Below are positions 41,338 to 53,616 of a stretch of 64,000 nucleotides of DNA, in pieces. The notes below the pieces were generated by a model that saw nothing but the letters and a program-made list of their open reading frames with translations, was not told the DNA's origin and did no database searches. Where the stretch lies: the NCBI GenBank assembly GCA_021495925.1, contig JAKEKT010000038.1:186001-250000 (forward strand), given 5' to 3'. Both the position numbers and the translations under genes were made by a program. The first letter of the stretch is position 1; each line of letters starts with the position of its first letter. The DNA is from Diplodia intermedia. Its lineage: Eukaryota > Ascomycota > Dothideomycetes > Botryosphaeriales > Botryosphaeriaceae.

Positions 41338-43084
41338 TTAGCCGAGCACCATGCCCTTGAGGCCGGCAGTATCGCCTTCCTTGGCAGCGATCTCGAAGTA
41401 GCTGTAGATGATGCTGCAATACTGTCAGTATTTGTGATGACGTCAGATCCACGGAAAACTTACGTGACAGCGAGCAGAATACCGGTGCCCGAGCCGAGAG
41501 CGCCGAGGAGGTCGCTGGCAACCGAGAGAGCGCCAATGCAAGCACCACCGAAAGCGGCAGCCGTGGGGATGACACGCTTGAGCTCCTTGTACATGGACTG
41601 CTCACGGTGACCAGCCATAACGAGACCCTGCTCCTTGAGCTGTTTGGCAACATCCCTGGGAGAAGAGCCAGAAACCTCAATCCAGGTCTTCGAGAAGACG
41701 GCGCAGGCAATGAGCATGTAGGTGATGTAGACGACGGTGTGGATCTGTCGGCGAAGAAATTAGACTTGCAGGACAAGCGCTTAATCGGGAGTACCTACCG
41801 GGTCAAGGAGTGCCTCGGTGAAGTTCAGCGGGGGCGACATGTAGTACGCAATACCCGAGGCAGCGTAGAGCTGGGCGGAACCCTCGCGCGGCTCCCAGAC
41901 ACCGACAAGACGGACGAGGAGGTTGTCGCTGAAGCGGGAGTACAGCATCTGCGAAATGAGGAAGACGTTCGAGCTCAGAGCGGACTGGAGCATGATGGGC
42001 TACACAAGAAATGTTAGAGACGTGATGTTCGCCGCAATTGCGCATTTCAGTCGAATCTTACCATGTTGGAGGTGTAGAACAGGCGGACGGGGTAAGATCC
42101 GCGCATGCCTCTCTGGCGGGAAGACTTGACCGGGATCTCAACGCGGAAGCCCTGGAGGTAGATGACCGCAGCGAAAACGAGGACAGTGGCCATGAGGTTC
42201 ATGATGTTGGGCAGGTTCTGGCGGTAGAAAGCCTCGCGCAGAGCGAGCTGCTTGTTGGGCCAGGTGATGAGCAGGTGGAAGAGCGCAATGACAGCGCCCT
42301 CGAACTCAGGGCCACGGCCAGTGTTGATAGTGGTGGGAGAGAAAGCCTTCCAGATGATAGACTCGCAAATGTTGGTCGCAATGAAGAGCGAGATACCGCT
42401 GCCCAGACCGTAGCCCTTCTGGAGGAGCTCATCGAGCAGAATGACAATCAGACCAGCAACGACGAGCTGAACAACGAGCAAAACACACACACCAGCACCC
42501 AGGTCGGAGGGCTGGCCGTAGAGACCAGTCAGGACGTAGACGCAGGCCTGGCCGAAGCTGAGAATGATGGCGAGGAGTTTCTGGGCGGTCTGGTAGAGCT
42601 CGCGGTCGGTCTTGAGGTCGAGGTTGACGTCAATGAGGTGGGTGCCAGCAAGGAGCTGGAAAACCATGCCGGAGGAGATGATGGGCGTAATACCCAGTTC
42701 CATGAGGGTTCCGCGATTGGAGGCCAGCATCATACGCAGCCAGTACAGCGGATCCGAGGTGTCGGACGACACAATGCCGTACAGCGGCATCTGCGACATG
42801 ACCAGGAAGATCAGGAGGGTCACACCCGTCCACATCAACCGCTGGTTGAAGGGAGTCTTGGTCTCCGGCGCCGCAACCCTGGCATCATTGTCAGCCCATA
42901 GCTCCCTTCTGCGCGAGCGCAATATAACACGTACTCTGGAAGCAGAGGCACGAAAGGCTTGATGAGATCGAGGAACCGTACTGCGCATTGAGAAACTTCG
43001 GTCAGCAAGCGTACATTTGAGTCAATGGCCAGCGCGGCGGGCGTGGGTGCCACGCGCAGACGGAGGTAACTCACAGCCGCTCAT
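41338..43084 (-). CDS. SEC61: Sec61 alpha, ER protein translocation channel
   Basis: Six exons (43075-43084, 42935-42980, 42062-42878, 41799-41999, 41464-41744 and 41338-41413) give 476 residues, the standard length. The protein is the channel through which nascent secretory and membrane proteins enter the ER. Family blocks are clear: MSGLRFLDLIKPFVPLLPEV, NQRLMWTGVTLLIFLVMSQ, PLYGIVSSDTSDPLYWLRM with the plug region, LQKGYGLGSGISLFIATNIC, IPVKSSRQRGMRGSYPVRLF and YKELKRVIPTAAAFGGACIG. About ten membrane spans are expected. The first exon is only 10 nt (ATG plus seven bases), and introns are 49-94 nt. It is divergent from SEC8, with 411 bp between the starts, so two secretory-pathway genes share a promoter region. 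Confidence 0.97.
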
Positions 43085-43495
43085 CTTGACGGTTTCCCGG
43101 AGGGGAGCGAGGATTAGAAAGAAAGAGCTAAGGAGCGAAGAAACAACGGCAAGGAAGCGCCGCGGGGAGAGACCTGGTGATGGGAACGCGGAGGAGGATG
43201 GTGGTCGGGAAGCGCGACACGGGCGTTTTGTGCGCTCTCCAGGCTGAGGCCAGATTGCCAGCTGGTCGTCAAGCGCGCGAACTTGGGGCCCGGCCGATCA
43301 TTTACCGACGAAGCCACGCCCGCTTAGGTAGCGAAGCTCGGGCGCCTGCGGGCAAGCGCGAAACATAGCCCGCCCGCTGCTCCAGAGCACCATGCTTCCG
43401 ACCTTCAGCCTGGACAAAGAGCAGGCAGCAGCATGAGCTGCCACCTCGACTGCATCCCGCGACCGTACTCCACCCACCGCTAAGCCCCGCCCACC
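43085..43495. promoter_or_regulatory. Shared promoter region of SEC61 and SEC8
   Basis: This 411-bp gap separates divergent starts of SEC61 and SEC8. It is GC-rich and has no obvious TATA box. Co-regulation of ER entry and exocytosis is a reasonable but untested inference. Confidence 0.5.
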
Positions 43496-46400
43496 ATGTC
43501 ATCGCTGCCCCGCAACCCGCGCCCAGGGGCCAACGGTTACGCGAACGGCTACTCCGGCGCCCGCTACGGTCAGCCCGACGGCGACGACTACAGCAGCGTG
43601 CGTAGCTATGGCTCGGACAGGAGCCGTGGCGACCGTCGCCCTGGAGGGTACGGCGGCTTTGTCGACGACTCGGCCGACTACCAAGAACGCCCCCGCGTTG
43701 CGCGCCCAACGAGCATCGAGCGGAGACGAGAAGTAAGGAGAAGCGGAGAGTTCAACGGCCCTCGAAGCAGGAGCAGGCCGGACTATGCGCGCGGGGGAAA
43801 TGCGGGCAAGCAGATTGAAGGTCAGTGGCCGTGCATGACACCTGGGAAAGCACACACGTGGAGGGTTGGGATTTGCACGATTGGGCAGCCACGGCGGGCA
43901 TTGCATGCGTTCTTCGACGGTGCTGACGAGCGGCTTTGTAGATGTGCTGGATCGCATACAGAAGGAATGGACATTCATGACCGACGAGAACTGCACCCCG
44001 GTCCAAGTTGCTCTCAAATTGCTCGACTCCAGCTCCCTTGGCCTCGCCAGCCGGCAGGATGAGTTCATGGGCACCAGCGCCGAGCTTCAAACTGCACTGA
44101 AAGCCATTGTCAACGAGCACCATCAGGGCTTCAACAGCTCTATCGGTACCTTCCACAAGATTCAGAACAGCCTGCAACAGTCTCAGCAACGTGTGCGGTC
44201 ATTAAAGGAATCGCTGGTGTCCGCAAAGGACAACCTATCGACAGCTAAGCCGGAGTTGAGGGCTTTCTCCGCCGCGTCACAGAGCTACGATGAGATGCTT
44301 CAAATTTTGGGATCCATAGAGCTACTCCAACATGTTCCGGAGAGGCTGGAGATCCGGATATCCGAGAAGAGATTCCTTCCTGCGGTAGACGTCCTGCAAG
44401 ATGCTTTGAGATTGATAAGGAAGTCGGAGATGGAAAACATCGGAGCTTTGGGCGATCTCCGCGTCTACTTGAGCAACCAGGAACACTCCATGTCGGACGT
44501 CCTCATCGAAGAACTCCACAACCACCTTTACCTTAAATCTCCCTACTGCGAGGATCGCTGGAAGGTCCACGCGCAAAACCAACCCAAAACAGGAGCCGAT
44601 GGCACAATAGCTGGAATCGACTCTGGCCGCAAAGCTCTCTACCAGTTTCTGGACGGTCTGGACACCTCGGAAGCTTTGGTAGATGACGCATCGCGCAATC
44701 CAGAGGCCGACACGTTCCATTACATTCAAGTCATCCTGGAGGCGCTCAACAAGATGAGCCGCTTGGACATAGCAATCGAGTCGGTCGTTCAGCGTCTGCC
44801 TGTGGAGCTCTTCAGGGTTGTTGAAAGGTCCAACACCGAAGTCGCCCAGAGGCATCCAAGTCTGGTCCGCGGGTATGCTAGCAATCGAGGCGCAAAGACT
44901 AGTAGGTCTTATGAGAGCGATGAGACGCGTGCCACGCTCCTGAACGACCTTCTTTGGACGCTTTATGCCAGATTTGAGGCCATCGCAGAGAGTCACCGCG
45001 TCGTTCACGATGTCGTCGCTGGCATTTCGAAGAGAGATGGTTTGCGGGACGTTGGGATGCTGACCAGTACTTTCAGAGAGCTGTGGAAGTTGTACCAGAG
45101 CGAGGTAAGCCCGTGGAAGATTCGGTATGGCGACCGAGATACTAATTGAGATGCAGATGCGTTCCTTGCTCCATGATTACTTGTCCACAGATGGCGAACT
45201 GGCCTTCCGAACTGGCCAGAGTGGTGCGACTAACGATAGCCCTTTCTTGAGGACGGCGAGAGACAAGAACAAGGTCAGCTCAACGTCATGCTCGGCCGCC
45301 TTTGTCTACTAACATCATGCCAGAAAATGTTCAAACTCTCTGATATGGATATCACGTCGACGGACTTCGCGTCGGAAAGGAACGATTTGGAGCACATACT
45401 CAAATCTTCTGTTCCTGGCCTTGTGTCTGATTCAAAACGTATCAGCGGGGCAACAACAAATCCCAACAACCAGGGACAAGATGGCAGTGCCACCGGCCAC
45501 AAGCTCCTCGTGGAGCCCAGCGTTTTCAACATGGGAATATTACTCCCCCCTTCGCTAGGTTTCCTCACCCGATTGAAGGAAGTTGTGCCTCCAGGGTCCG
45601 AAGTGGTTACAAGCACCCTCACATCATTCTTGGACGATTTCCTCGTCAACGTCTTCCACCCGCAACTAGACGAGACTCTCATGGATCTGTGCGCCGGGAC
45701 GTTCATGGAAGCCGACACCTTCCAGGAAGATGCGCAATGGCAGCTGCATTCCAAGAAACCCATCTTCAAGGTCAGTGATTACCTAGATATGTGTAGTAGA
45801 CGGAAGGACATACCACACATCCTAACGGTCTTGTAGGGCACCACGAAATTCTTCTCCCTTATCACTGCATTCTGCAAGATGCTTGATAACCTTCCTCATG
45901 ACCAAGCTTTCAGCCAGCTCATCATCACTCAAATGGTGACGTACTACGACAAGTGTTACGGCTGGTACAAAACGCTTGTGACGCGAGTACAGGCGAAGCA
46001 GTTGAAAGCTTCGGCTGCTTTGAGAGATAATCAAGAAGTTGCGAAGAAACTTGCAGCTCTACTGCAAGCAGATGATACGAACCGGGAAGATGTTCTCAAC
46101 GAGGCTATGGAGCTTGTGATATCAACGTCAGACTATCAATCTTTGAAGGAAGCAGACTTGATCAACGACCGCAAGAGCGTCGCGGCCTTGTGTTTGCTTT
46201 ACACTAGCATGAAATGGCTGGCGAGCAAAGTGCAGAGCCTTCGTCATATCAGCGACCGTGCCACTGACTCATCGCGACCTGATGGAGGAAGACAACAACA
46301 CAGGCGGCGCTGGACTAATGTGGGCTCAGCGGAACCACGTGGCGACGGCAACCCCGTGTTCTTGCCCCTCAACCAGGAGACTGCTGTGTATGTATCACCT

Positions 46401-47108
46401 TACTGCCTCCAGACAATTGCAAGCTGACTCAAACAGGGCATTTGATGGCGTGGTCAACTCGTACCACGAGCTTGCCGGTATCATCCTGCAGACGCTGCAC
46501 CTGGAGGTCAGATGCCATGTCATGTATCACGTCAACCAGCTGTTCCAGGGTTCATACCGTCTTGACCAGCTGTTCAACGAGCCGGATGCAGATGTCCTCA
46601 AATTGAACACAGAACTGAGTGAAATCGACGAGGAGATTAGCAGCCAGCTTATGGCACAGCAGCACGAGTAAGTCTCGAAAATTCCACACACCTATGTAAG
46701 CCTCGCTGACAATTCGATAGGTACATTACCCATGGCTTGGGATCTCTCGCCGACACTCTTCTCGTCAAGTGTTGCACCAGAATAGGGCGTATGAATGAGA
46801 ACGGTCACGGGCGCATGCAGCTCAACATCCTTGTCTTGCAACAAAACCTAAAGAATATCGAGGCAGGAGCAGTGCTGAGCAAAGCAACTCAGTTCTACAG
46901 CATGTTCACCACAGGACCAGAATCGATCGTGGCGGTGGCTAAGGAGGCCAAAGACAAGAAGTGCCCCTTCACTCACGACGAACTCAAGGCACTCGTAGAG
47001 CTGTATTACAGCGAGGATTCGGCGAGCGAGCGACGTGATGTGGCAATGAAGGCCAAGTCGGGCACGAACGATTACTTGCTGCAGTTGAGCGAGCACATGT
47101 GGACTTAG
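43496..47108 (+). CDS. SEC8: Exocyst complex component Sec8
   Basis: Seven exons (43496-43820, 43942-45104, 45157-45273, 45324-45770, 45837-46387, 46437-46667 and 46721-47108) give 1073 residues. The exocyst tethers secretory vesicles at growth sites before fusion. The first 105 residues are Gly/Ser/Arg/Tyr-rich and disordered. The Sec8 N-terminal domain starts at DVLDRIQKEWTFMTDENC, continues through ALKLLDSSSLGLASRQDEF and FHKIQNSLQQSQQRVRSLKE, and has SAKDNLSTAKPEL. The helical middle and C-terminal parts (YHELAGIILQTLHLEVRCH, YITHGLGSLADTLLV, ARIGRMN-like CTRIGRMNENG) match the family. All introns have GT-AG ends and keep the frame. The 5' end was chosen at the CCACCATGTC context. Confidence 0.95.
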
Positions 47109-47432
47109 TAATGATAATGGGTTTGCATAGGCGTTAAGAGATGTAATCCCCGCATCAAGGGCGTACTGAATATTCCGAATCATCAACATTGCTGTTTGGT
47201 TTTTATCAAAGTTTTGAGCATTGCTATTACAGTTGCCAAGTGATCATGTTAGCCGTGTATTTCGGTGCAATCTACGCGACGATTTGCCTGTGTATGTATG
47301 CGTAAGGGGTTCGGCAAGTAGGACGCGAAACACGGTTGCGCGCTTTCACATGCGCGCAGATCATCTTGGACGACATCATTGCACCACGCTCATCAAGTTC
47401 CCACCTACCCACTTCAAGCTACTCCAACAACC
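47109..47432. other. Short intergenic region SEC8 to PIG-P
   Basis: This 324-bp gap includes the SEC8 3' flank and the promoter of the PIG-P gene. No specific element is visible. Confidence 0.5.
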
Positions 47433-48800
47433 ATGCCGCCGCAGAGCAGAGGCACTGGCCTCCCTACAGGCTTCCATTCGAAATCGACCCCCAACCTCCC
47501 GACGCTCAGCTCGCTCAATTCCCATCTGCCGCCCGCGCCCAATCCTCCAAGTGCCAAAACCGATGCGCCCAGCAATCCTCTCTCCCCGACCGACACGAAC
47601 ACGTCGCCGTCCGAAGCCGCCTCGGTAGAAGATAACCAAGACCTGTTCACCTTCGACGATGCCTCGGGCACCAGCAGCGCCTCGGACGATGACTTCGACC
47701 TCGACGACTTCGACGGCGACGACGCCAACCTGGGCGGCGGCGGCGGCGGGCGCAGCACCAGCACCGACGGCAACGAGCAGCCGCGCCGCCCGCTCTACTC
47801 GCACGCATCGCGCTCGCACTCGGCGCTGCCGCACACGTCGTCGGCCCTGTTCCCGCCCTTCTACAACCGCCCGCCGACGCCGCTGCCGCCCAGCCCGTCG
47901 CTGACGTCGTTGCTGCGGCCCTCGTCGTTCTCGGCGCAAACATCGCGGCCCACGACGCCCGACTCGTCCGACGTCGAGGGCGCCACGTCCAGCAGCGGCG
48001 TGCGGCGCACCACGAGCGCCATCATCACAACGGCGGCAACGGGCGGCGTCGGCGGCGGCGCGAGCATCAAGCGCGCGCCGAGCGCGATGTCGGGCATGAG
48101 CGCGTCGGGCGTGAGCGCGGCGAGCGCGGCGGGCACGCCGACGGGCGGCGCGGGCAGCGGTAGCAATAACAGCATGGCGACGGCGTTCGCGGCGGCGACG
48201 CTGGTCCCCCGCGCCAGCCCCAAGGTGCCGACGTACGAGTACTACGGCTTCTTCATCTACCTCGCGTCCAGCTTCGCGTTCCTTATGTACCTGCTGTGGG
48301 CGTACCTGCCCCGCCCGTTTCTGCACCAGCTCGGCATCTACTACTACCCCAACCGCTGGTGGGCGCTGGCCGTGCCCGCGTGGCTGGTCGCGCTGGTCAT
48401 TTACATTTACGTGGCGCTGGCAAGCTATAATCTGGGGTACTTGACGCTGCCGATGGGGAGCAGCGAGAATATCGTTGATGATGCGGCGCAGATCGCGACG
48501 CTGGATTCGAGAGGGAGAGTGGTGAGGAAGGGGAAGGGAGTGAAGATGGAGAAGGTGCCGGCGAGGAAGGCGAGTGGAAGGCATAGCAGGAGTGGGTCGA
48601 TGAAGGAAGGGAAGGGTGGTGGTGCTGGATATGCGGTAGAGTCCGGGACGATTGTGGATTGGAAGACTATCTGGGGGGAAAGTACCGACGCGGTGTTGGA
48701 TGTGCCGGTCGGTGGTGTTTGTGAGATTCTGTACGGGGACGGAAGAGAAACGGATGATGATGACGGGGAAGTAAATGGGCATATCGACGGCGCGTTATGA
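47433..48800 (+). CDS. GPI19: GPI-GlcNAc transferase subunit P (PIG-P/GPI19)
   Basis: A single exon gives 455 residues from the ATG at 47433 (MPPQSRGTGLPTGF). The PIG-P domain is at about residues 265-330: PTYEYYGFFIYLASSFAFLM, then a loop with FLHQLGIYYYPNRWWALAVP, and a second span ending YVALASYNLGYLTLP. These two hairpin membrane helices define the subunit of the ER complex that adds GlcNAc to phosphatidylinositol, the first step of GPI anchor synthesis. The domain is flanked by a 260-residue Ser/Pro/Thr-rich N-terminal extension with an acidic patch (FDDASGTSSASDDDFDLDDFD) and a charged C-terminal tail. Animal PIG-P is about 130 residues, so the extension is large, although fungal orthologues are often longer. 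Confidence 0.92.
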   Translation: MPPQSRGTGLPTGFHSKSTPNLPTLSSLNSHLPPAPNPPSAKTDAPSNPLSPTDTNTSPSEAASVEDNQDLFTFDDASGTSSASDDDFDLDDFDGDDANLGGGGGGRSTSTDGNEQPRRPLYSHASRSHSALPHTSSALFPPFYNRPPTPLPPSPSLTSLLRPSSFSAQTSRPTTPDSSDVEGATSSSGVRRTTSAIITTAATGGVGGGASIKRAPSAMSGMSASGVSAASAAGTPTGGAGSGSNNSMATAFAAATLVPRASPKVPTYEYYGFFIYLASSFAFLMYLLWAYLPRPFLHQLGIYYYPNRWWALAVPAWLVALVIYIYVALASYNLGYLTLPMGSSENIVDDAAQIATLDSRGRVVRKGKGVKMEKVPARKASGRHSRSGSMKEGKGGGAGYAVESGTIVDWKTIWGESTDAVLDVPVGGVCEILYGDGRETDDDDGEVNGHIDGAL

Positions 48801-49186
48801 TTCTAAATTGCCAGCTTTTCAATAGATACGAAAGTAACGTCTACCCTGATTGGCTTGCGTCATCCCCGGTGCCCCGGTATGCCCGTCCGCTGCGGGGCAG
48901 AGCAACACTCGCCCACTCTTGGCCCCGCCGATCGCATCGATAAGCAAGGAAAAGGCAATGCGACATGGCTTCGTTGGCGTGATCCTGGATCTTTGCATGG
49001 CTCGTCAAGCTCCAGTCCCAAGGTGGAAGGCGAATGCTTGCTGACGTTTATCTACTCCGCACCGTTCATAGCTTAAATGCGCCCTCAGCCTTCGACTCTT
49101 GGAACCATTTCTAAGTGCCCTAGAGCTAACCTAACGATCGTCTTCGCCAGCCGCTTGCTTCATACCCTTCGCGTCAATCAATCACC
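48801..49186. other. Short intergenic region PIG-P to carboxypeptidase
   Basis: This 386-bp gap has no coding signal. It contains the promoter of the carboxypeptidase gene, without a clear TATA box. Confidence 0.5.
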
Positions 49187-51017
49187 ATGCCACGGTGGAA
49201 GCTCATCAGCGTACTAGCGACGCTACAAGCTGCCTGTCTTCGGTCAGCGCAGGCAATTTATCCACCTTTTGAAGAAAGAGGCCTCCCAGAAAATGCCACC
49301 GATCTCAAAGTAATCCGTTCTCCTCAAGGAGCGGAGATACGCTACAAGGAGCCCATGATCTGCGAGACTACACCGGGGGTGAAGTCCTACTCCGGATACA
49401 TCTCTTTGAACAAGACGACAAACATGTACTTTTGGTTCTTTGAGAAGCGACAAGACCCTCACGATGCACCATTCACACTGTGGCTCAACGGTGAGTTTCA
49501 CCCGACCCCATCCGTACGAGAGGAACGAGCCATTTTCTGATTCCAACAGGCGGGCCCGGGAGTGATTCCATGATTGGACTCTTTCAGGAGAACGGCCCTT
49601 GCAATATCTCTGCGGATTTGGTGGCCGACCACAACCCTTATTCCTGGAATGAAGTTTCCAACATGCTTTATCTCTCTCAGCCTATCGGTGTTGGCTTCTC
49701 TTACGCAACTACTGGGGAAGGATGCTTCAACGAAACTTCGGAAGAGTGGAGCAACTGTACGGAGCCTGATGGAAGGTACTCAGTCGTGGATCCATATACA
49801 TATCCAACTTCCGACATCGCCGCCGAAGGTACATGGCATATTTTGCAAGCCTTCATGGCGAACTTGCCACAGCTAGATCCCGCACTTTCCAACAAAAATG
49901 TGGACTTCCATCTTTGGACGGAATCGGTCAGTTCTATCCATATTCTTGCTTTTCCATGCTCAATATCTGACCCTGGCTCAAGTATGGCGGCCATTATGGA
50001 CCAGCCTTCTACGACTATTTCTACGAGCACAACCTCGCCATCGGCAACGGCACCGAAAACGGCACGCAGATGAACATGGGCACCCTCGGCATCATCAACG
50101 GCATCATCGACGCCCAGATCCAAAGCCCGTACTACTACATCTTCGCCAACAACAACACCTACGGGATCAAAGCCGTACGCAAAAGAGCCCCCCCCTTTTC
50201 CCCCTCCAACCACACTAAACCACCACAACAGGTCAACGACTCCGTCTACACCTTCATGGAATCCGTCTACCACATGCCCAACGGCTGCTCCGACTACCTC
50301 TCGGCCTGCGCCGCGGCCGACCGCTCGACCTTCCACGGCAAGGTCACGTGCGCCACCGCGTCCAACATCTGCCGCGGCCTCATCCGCAACATCTACACGT
50401 CGCTCTCGGGCCGCGGCACCTACGACATCCGCCACCCGCACGACGACCCCACGCCGCCCGACTTCTTCGTCGACTTCCTCAACCTCGCCGACACGCAGCG
50501 CGCGCTGGGCGTGAGCCTCAACTACACGTCGACCTCGTCCGCCGCCGTGTCCATGGGCTTCGGCGACCACGGCGACTTTGCGTACCCGTCGTTCAAGGGC
50601 GAGTTGGAGGCGTTGCTGGAGAGGGGCGTGCGCGTCGCGCTGTTTTACGGCGACGCGGACTTCACGTGCAATTGGATGGGCGGGGAGGCCGTGGCGTTGG
50701 CGTTGGAGTTTGCCGGCCAGGAGGCGTTTAGGGGCGCGGGGTATGCGCCGTTGGTCGTGGGTGGGACCGAGTATGGGGTCGTGAGGCAGCATGGGAATTT
50801 CAGCTTCGCGAGGATCTATGAGAGCGGCCACGAGATTCCGTATTATCAGCCAGAGGCCAGTCTGGAGTTTTTCAAGAGGACGTTGGAGGGGTTGAGCGTT
50901 AGTGATGGGGCGGTGAGGGTGGGAGGGGGCTATGGGACGAATGGGACGGCCGAGGCAACGCATACGCAGAGTTATGTGCCGTTGCCGACGTGCAGCCCAG
51001 GCGTGAATGCTTGTTGA
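49187..51017 (+). CDS. Secreted serine carboxypeptidase (family S10)
   Basis: Four exons (49187-49490, 49550-49926, 49983-50174 and 50232-51017) give 552 residues. A signal peptide is likely (MPRWKLISVLATLQAACL, cleavage near AQA). The oxyanion region NGGPGSDSM is rebuilt across intron 1. The nucleophile Ser227 sits in WTESYGGHYGP, with intron 2 falling exactly between Ser and Tyr. The catalytic Asp is D434 in FYGDADFTCNW and the His is H491 in YESGHEIPYYQ. Numerous N-x-S/T sites suggest glycosylation. The family removes C-terminal residues from peptides at acid pH, in the vacuole or outside the cell; the signal peptide and sites fit secretion. The third intron is 57 nt, a multiple of three, so its retention would leave the frame open. 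The family usually has G-E-S-Y-G-G; here Thr replaces the first Gly. Confidence 0.93.
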
Positions 51018-51148
51018 GTAGGTCAATGGTTCTATGTCGGTGCGGAATGAGATCCTACCAGATTTCTGAACTTCGAATTGGAGAGAAAGTATAAGGAACC
51101 GAAGCAGCCAACATCACTACGCGCGTCTTGTCGGCTACAATCCCACTA

Positions 51149-53307
51149 TCACGTCCGGTATTCTTTCTCGTTGCCGTTACGATCATACCAAGTGTCGACC
51201 CACTTCTTCGCCTCGTCCCTCGACGTCTTATGCACCTCCTGGACGTGATTCTTAAGCGTAGTTCGTCGCCCGAACGGCTTTGTGGAGCATAGGTGGCAGT
51301 GGTACTCGAGGCCTCCATTACCGTACCGGCACGTCCTGCTTTCGCGCCGATGCCGGGCCAAAGTATACTTAGAGCTGTATTGCCCGCCGCAACAGGAGAG
51401 ATCCTCGCCGTCACGCGGCGGGTCGGTCCCGCCTTGGCCTACTTGCTGGCCATTCTTCGTGGCCATGAGCATCAATTGTGCGCGGTTTCGGCAGTGAAGC
51501 ATGACCGGGTCGACTTTTCGCGATTCCAGCATTTGCCGCCTTTCTGGAGCCAACTGCGCAACCTGAGCCCGAATATTTGCCTCCTCTTGCGGTGTGACCC
51601 TCCGCCATAATGTTCTTGTCATGGCCTCGAGCGTCCGCTGCTCCTCCACAGTGAGTTTCTGGAGCTCTCTTTGCATCTGCTGCCGCATGGGTTGTTGCTG
51701 AACTTGAGGCTGAAGACCAGGGTTCTCCGTCCCCATGGATGACGGGTTCAGGGTCAGCGGTGAATCTTGCATTTGATGTTGCAGTTGGGGAGGGAATGGC
51801 TGCTGAAATGCGTTCTGGCCTTGGTTCGACTCTGCACTCGACTCTGTGTCGGACTCAGCATCCGAATCGACATCCTGTGGTACGATTACAAGTGCAATCT
51901 CTTCCATATGCCTGGCAAAGTGAAGAGAGATTGTCCGGGCTCCATCGCCCGTTTCTTCTTGACACAGTGGGCAGATCTGGCTGCGCCAAGCAGGTGCAAA
52001 TCCATGCTGATGGCCGAGATGCGCTTGCATAGCCTTGGCGTCTTCAAAGAAACATCTACCAGACGGGCAGTCGTCGTACATGCAGGTGTACGCAAGGACG
52101 TCGGTGAAGATATGCTTCCTGAAACAAATCAGCTGGAGGAAATGGGATTTTCGACATGATTCCGACTTACTTCCAATCGACGGTTCGGTTGATACGCACT
52201 GTGCTGTAGCAGACCTCGCATCTGAAAGCCTCTCCTCTTCTGCCTATTTCCGGAAGCTGCGGAAGCCGCCTGTGACTCTTTTCTGCTCTTGCAGATACGA
52301 CTGTCTCTGCGTAATTGGTTGGCCCCCGAGAGTTACCGGCCTTAGAAGTCGCAGGAACTGAGGTTCCCAGGCCAGAATCCTGAAAAATGGACGCATCTTC
52401 CTTCCCAGCTGTGGGACTGGAGGTCTTCTCGACATTGGCGTCCCGGCGCGACTGGAGTCGCTGATAACGTTCCCAGTTGCTCTTTCCGAGCAACTCCACG
52501 AGAGAAGCTTGCGCTTTCGGAAACCTGAAGCTGATCAAGTCTGCATAATAACGATACGCGGGACGGTCGAGCAGTGGCATGGGGGGTGCAACACGTTCGA
52601 TCGCCACGTCATCTGCAACGCAATCTTCCAGTATGGGGCCAAGTACATTGAGACGGGATGTTTTTGCGTTCAATGCTGTGCAAATTCCGTCAACACTGCG
52701 TGGTGTCTTGCGAGCAGGCTTCTCCATGTCCATCAAGACACCTCTGGCTTTGTCTGATCGAGTATCGATTCCTGACATCTGTCGCACACTCTCGCGGTCT
52801 TGCGGAAGGGGTAGAAGGGATTCTAACAAGTCTAATAACAGTAAGTAAAAGTTAAGTAGATGAATAATGAGACGGGACTCTCTCACCGTGACTCAAAAAA
52901 TCCCCCAAAGACAGCAAAACGGACAGAGTGAGGTCACGTGTCTCCTCCGAGTGCTCCAGAGCTTTGTCAAGATGGCCACGCGTTGCAAGAAACTCATCAT
53001 CCCAGAGAACGAGAGTTGCAAGATTATCCTCGACGCTTTGACGACAATTCGGAGCAAGCTGTGTCGTCATCGTCGTTAGCATATTTTTGAGCAATCGCAG
53101 ACAGCCCTCAAATAAACTCCCGATGAGCCCAATTTCCTCGGCAGACGCCGCTTCGCATGGAGACTCTGACCGTGTCTCAACGGCGGGGCTTTTTATCTGC
53201 GTCTCAGTGTCATGTTCGGACGTCATGTCGGATTGTATCACGTGGCGACTCTCGACCAGGGCTGAGATTGTGAGGGTTTGTGGAGCGGAAAGGCTGTCGT
53301 TTGACAA
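51149..53307 (-). CDS. C2H2-type zinc-finger protein
   Basis: Three exons (52887-53307, 52171-52831 and 51149-52118) give 683 residues. The N-terminal third is helical (GLIGSLFEGCLRLLKNMLTT, LSVLLSLGDFLSHDLLESLL). The middle has FRCEVCYSTVRINR, followed after 20 residues by CMYDDCPSGRCFFEDAKAM and QAHLGHQH, then ICPLCQEETGDGARTISLH. This Cys/His pattern is typical of fungal proteins carrying degenerate C2H2 fingers. A Gln-rich stretch follows, and the C-terminus has two more Cys/His clusters (LSCCGGQYSSKYTLARH; YHCHLCSTKPFGRRTTLKNH). The number and spacing of fingers suggest nucleic-acid or protein binding. I do not recognise a specific orthologue. It is divergent from the DUF7580 gene, 309 bp away. 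Confidence 0.8.
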
Positions 53308-53616
53308 GTGAAGAAGAAGAAGTCGTTGAATGGTATGCGAAACGCGGGGGTGCTCTGGTCCGCCCGCCTAGGTTTCTGGAGCTCGACGGAAACAGTGGGA
53401 GCCTGAAGTGTTTATCGCGGCAGGCTGTGCCACGCAGTTGGCACAACACTGATTGGCCCACACCTCCTTGAAGTGGGGCACTCAAGCTGCTGCGCCTTGC
53501 TGATGCCGAACAGCCACATTGTGGCATTGTCTTGAAGCAAGCCTTAAACGAGCCGAGCCTCGCATCCTCTGCTGCCGCGTGCTCACTTACCAAAACGTGG
53601 CCCCATCACGTTCGGC
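53308..53616. promoter_or_regulatory. Divergent promoter, zinc-finger and DUF7580 genes
   Basis: This 309-bp gap lies between the two divergent start codons and so must contain both promoters. No clear TATA box is seen. Confidence 0.5.

Noticed and set aside
47376..48782. 468-codon minus-strand open frame
   Set aside because: It is antisense to PIG-P; Arg/Ala-rich composition is typical of a shadow frame.
49701..51026. 441-codon minus-strand open frame
   Set aside because: It is antisense to the serine carboxypeptidase, whose catalytic motifs are intact on the plus strand.
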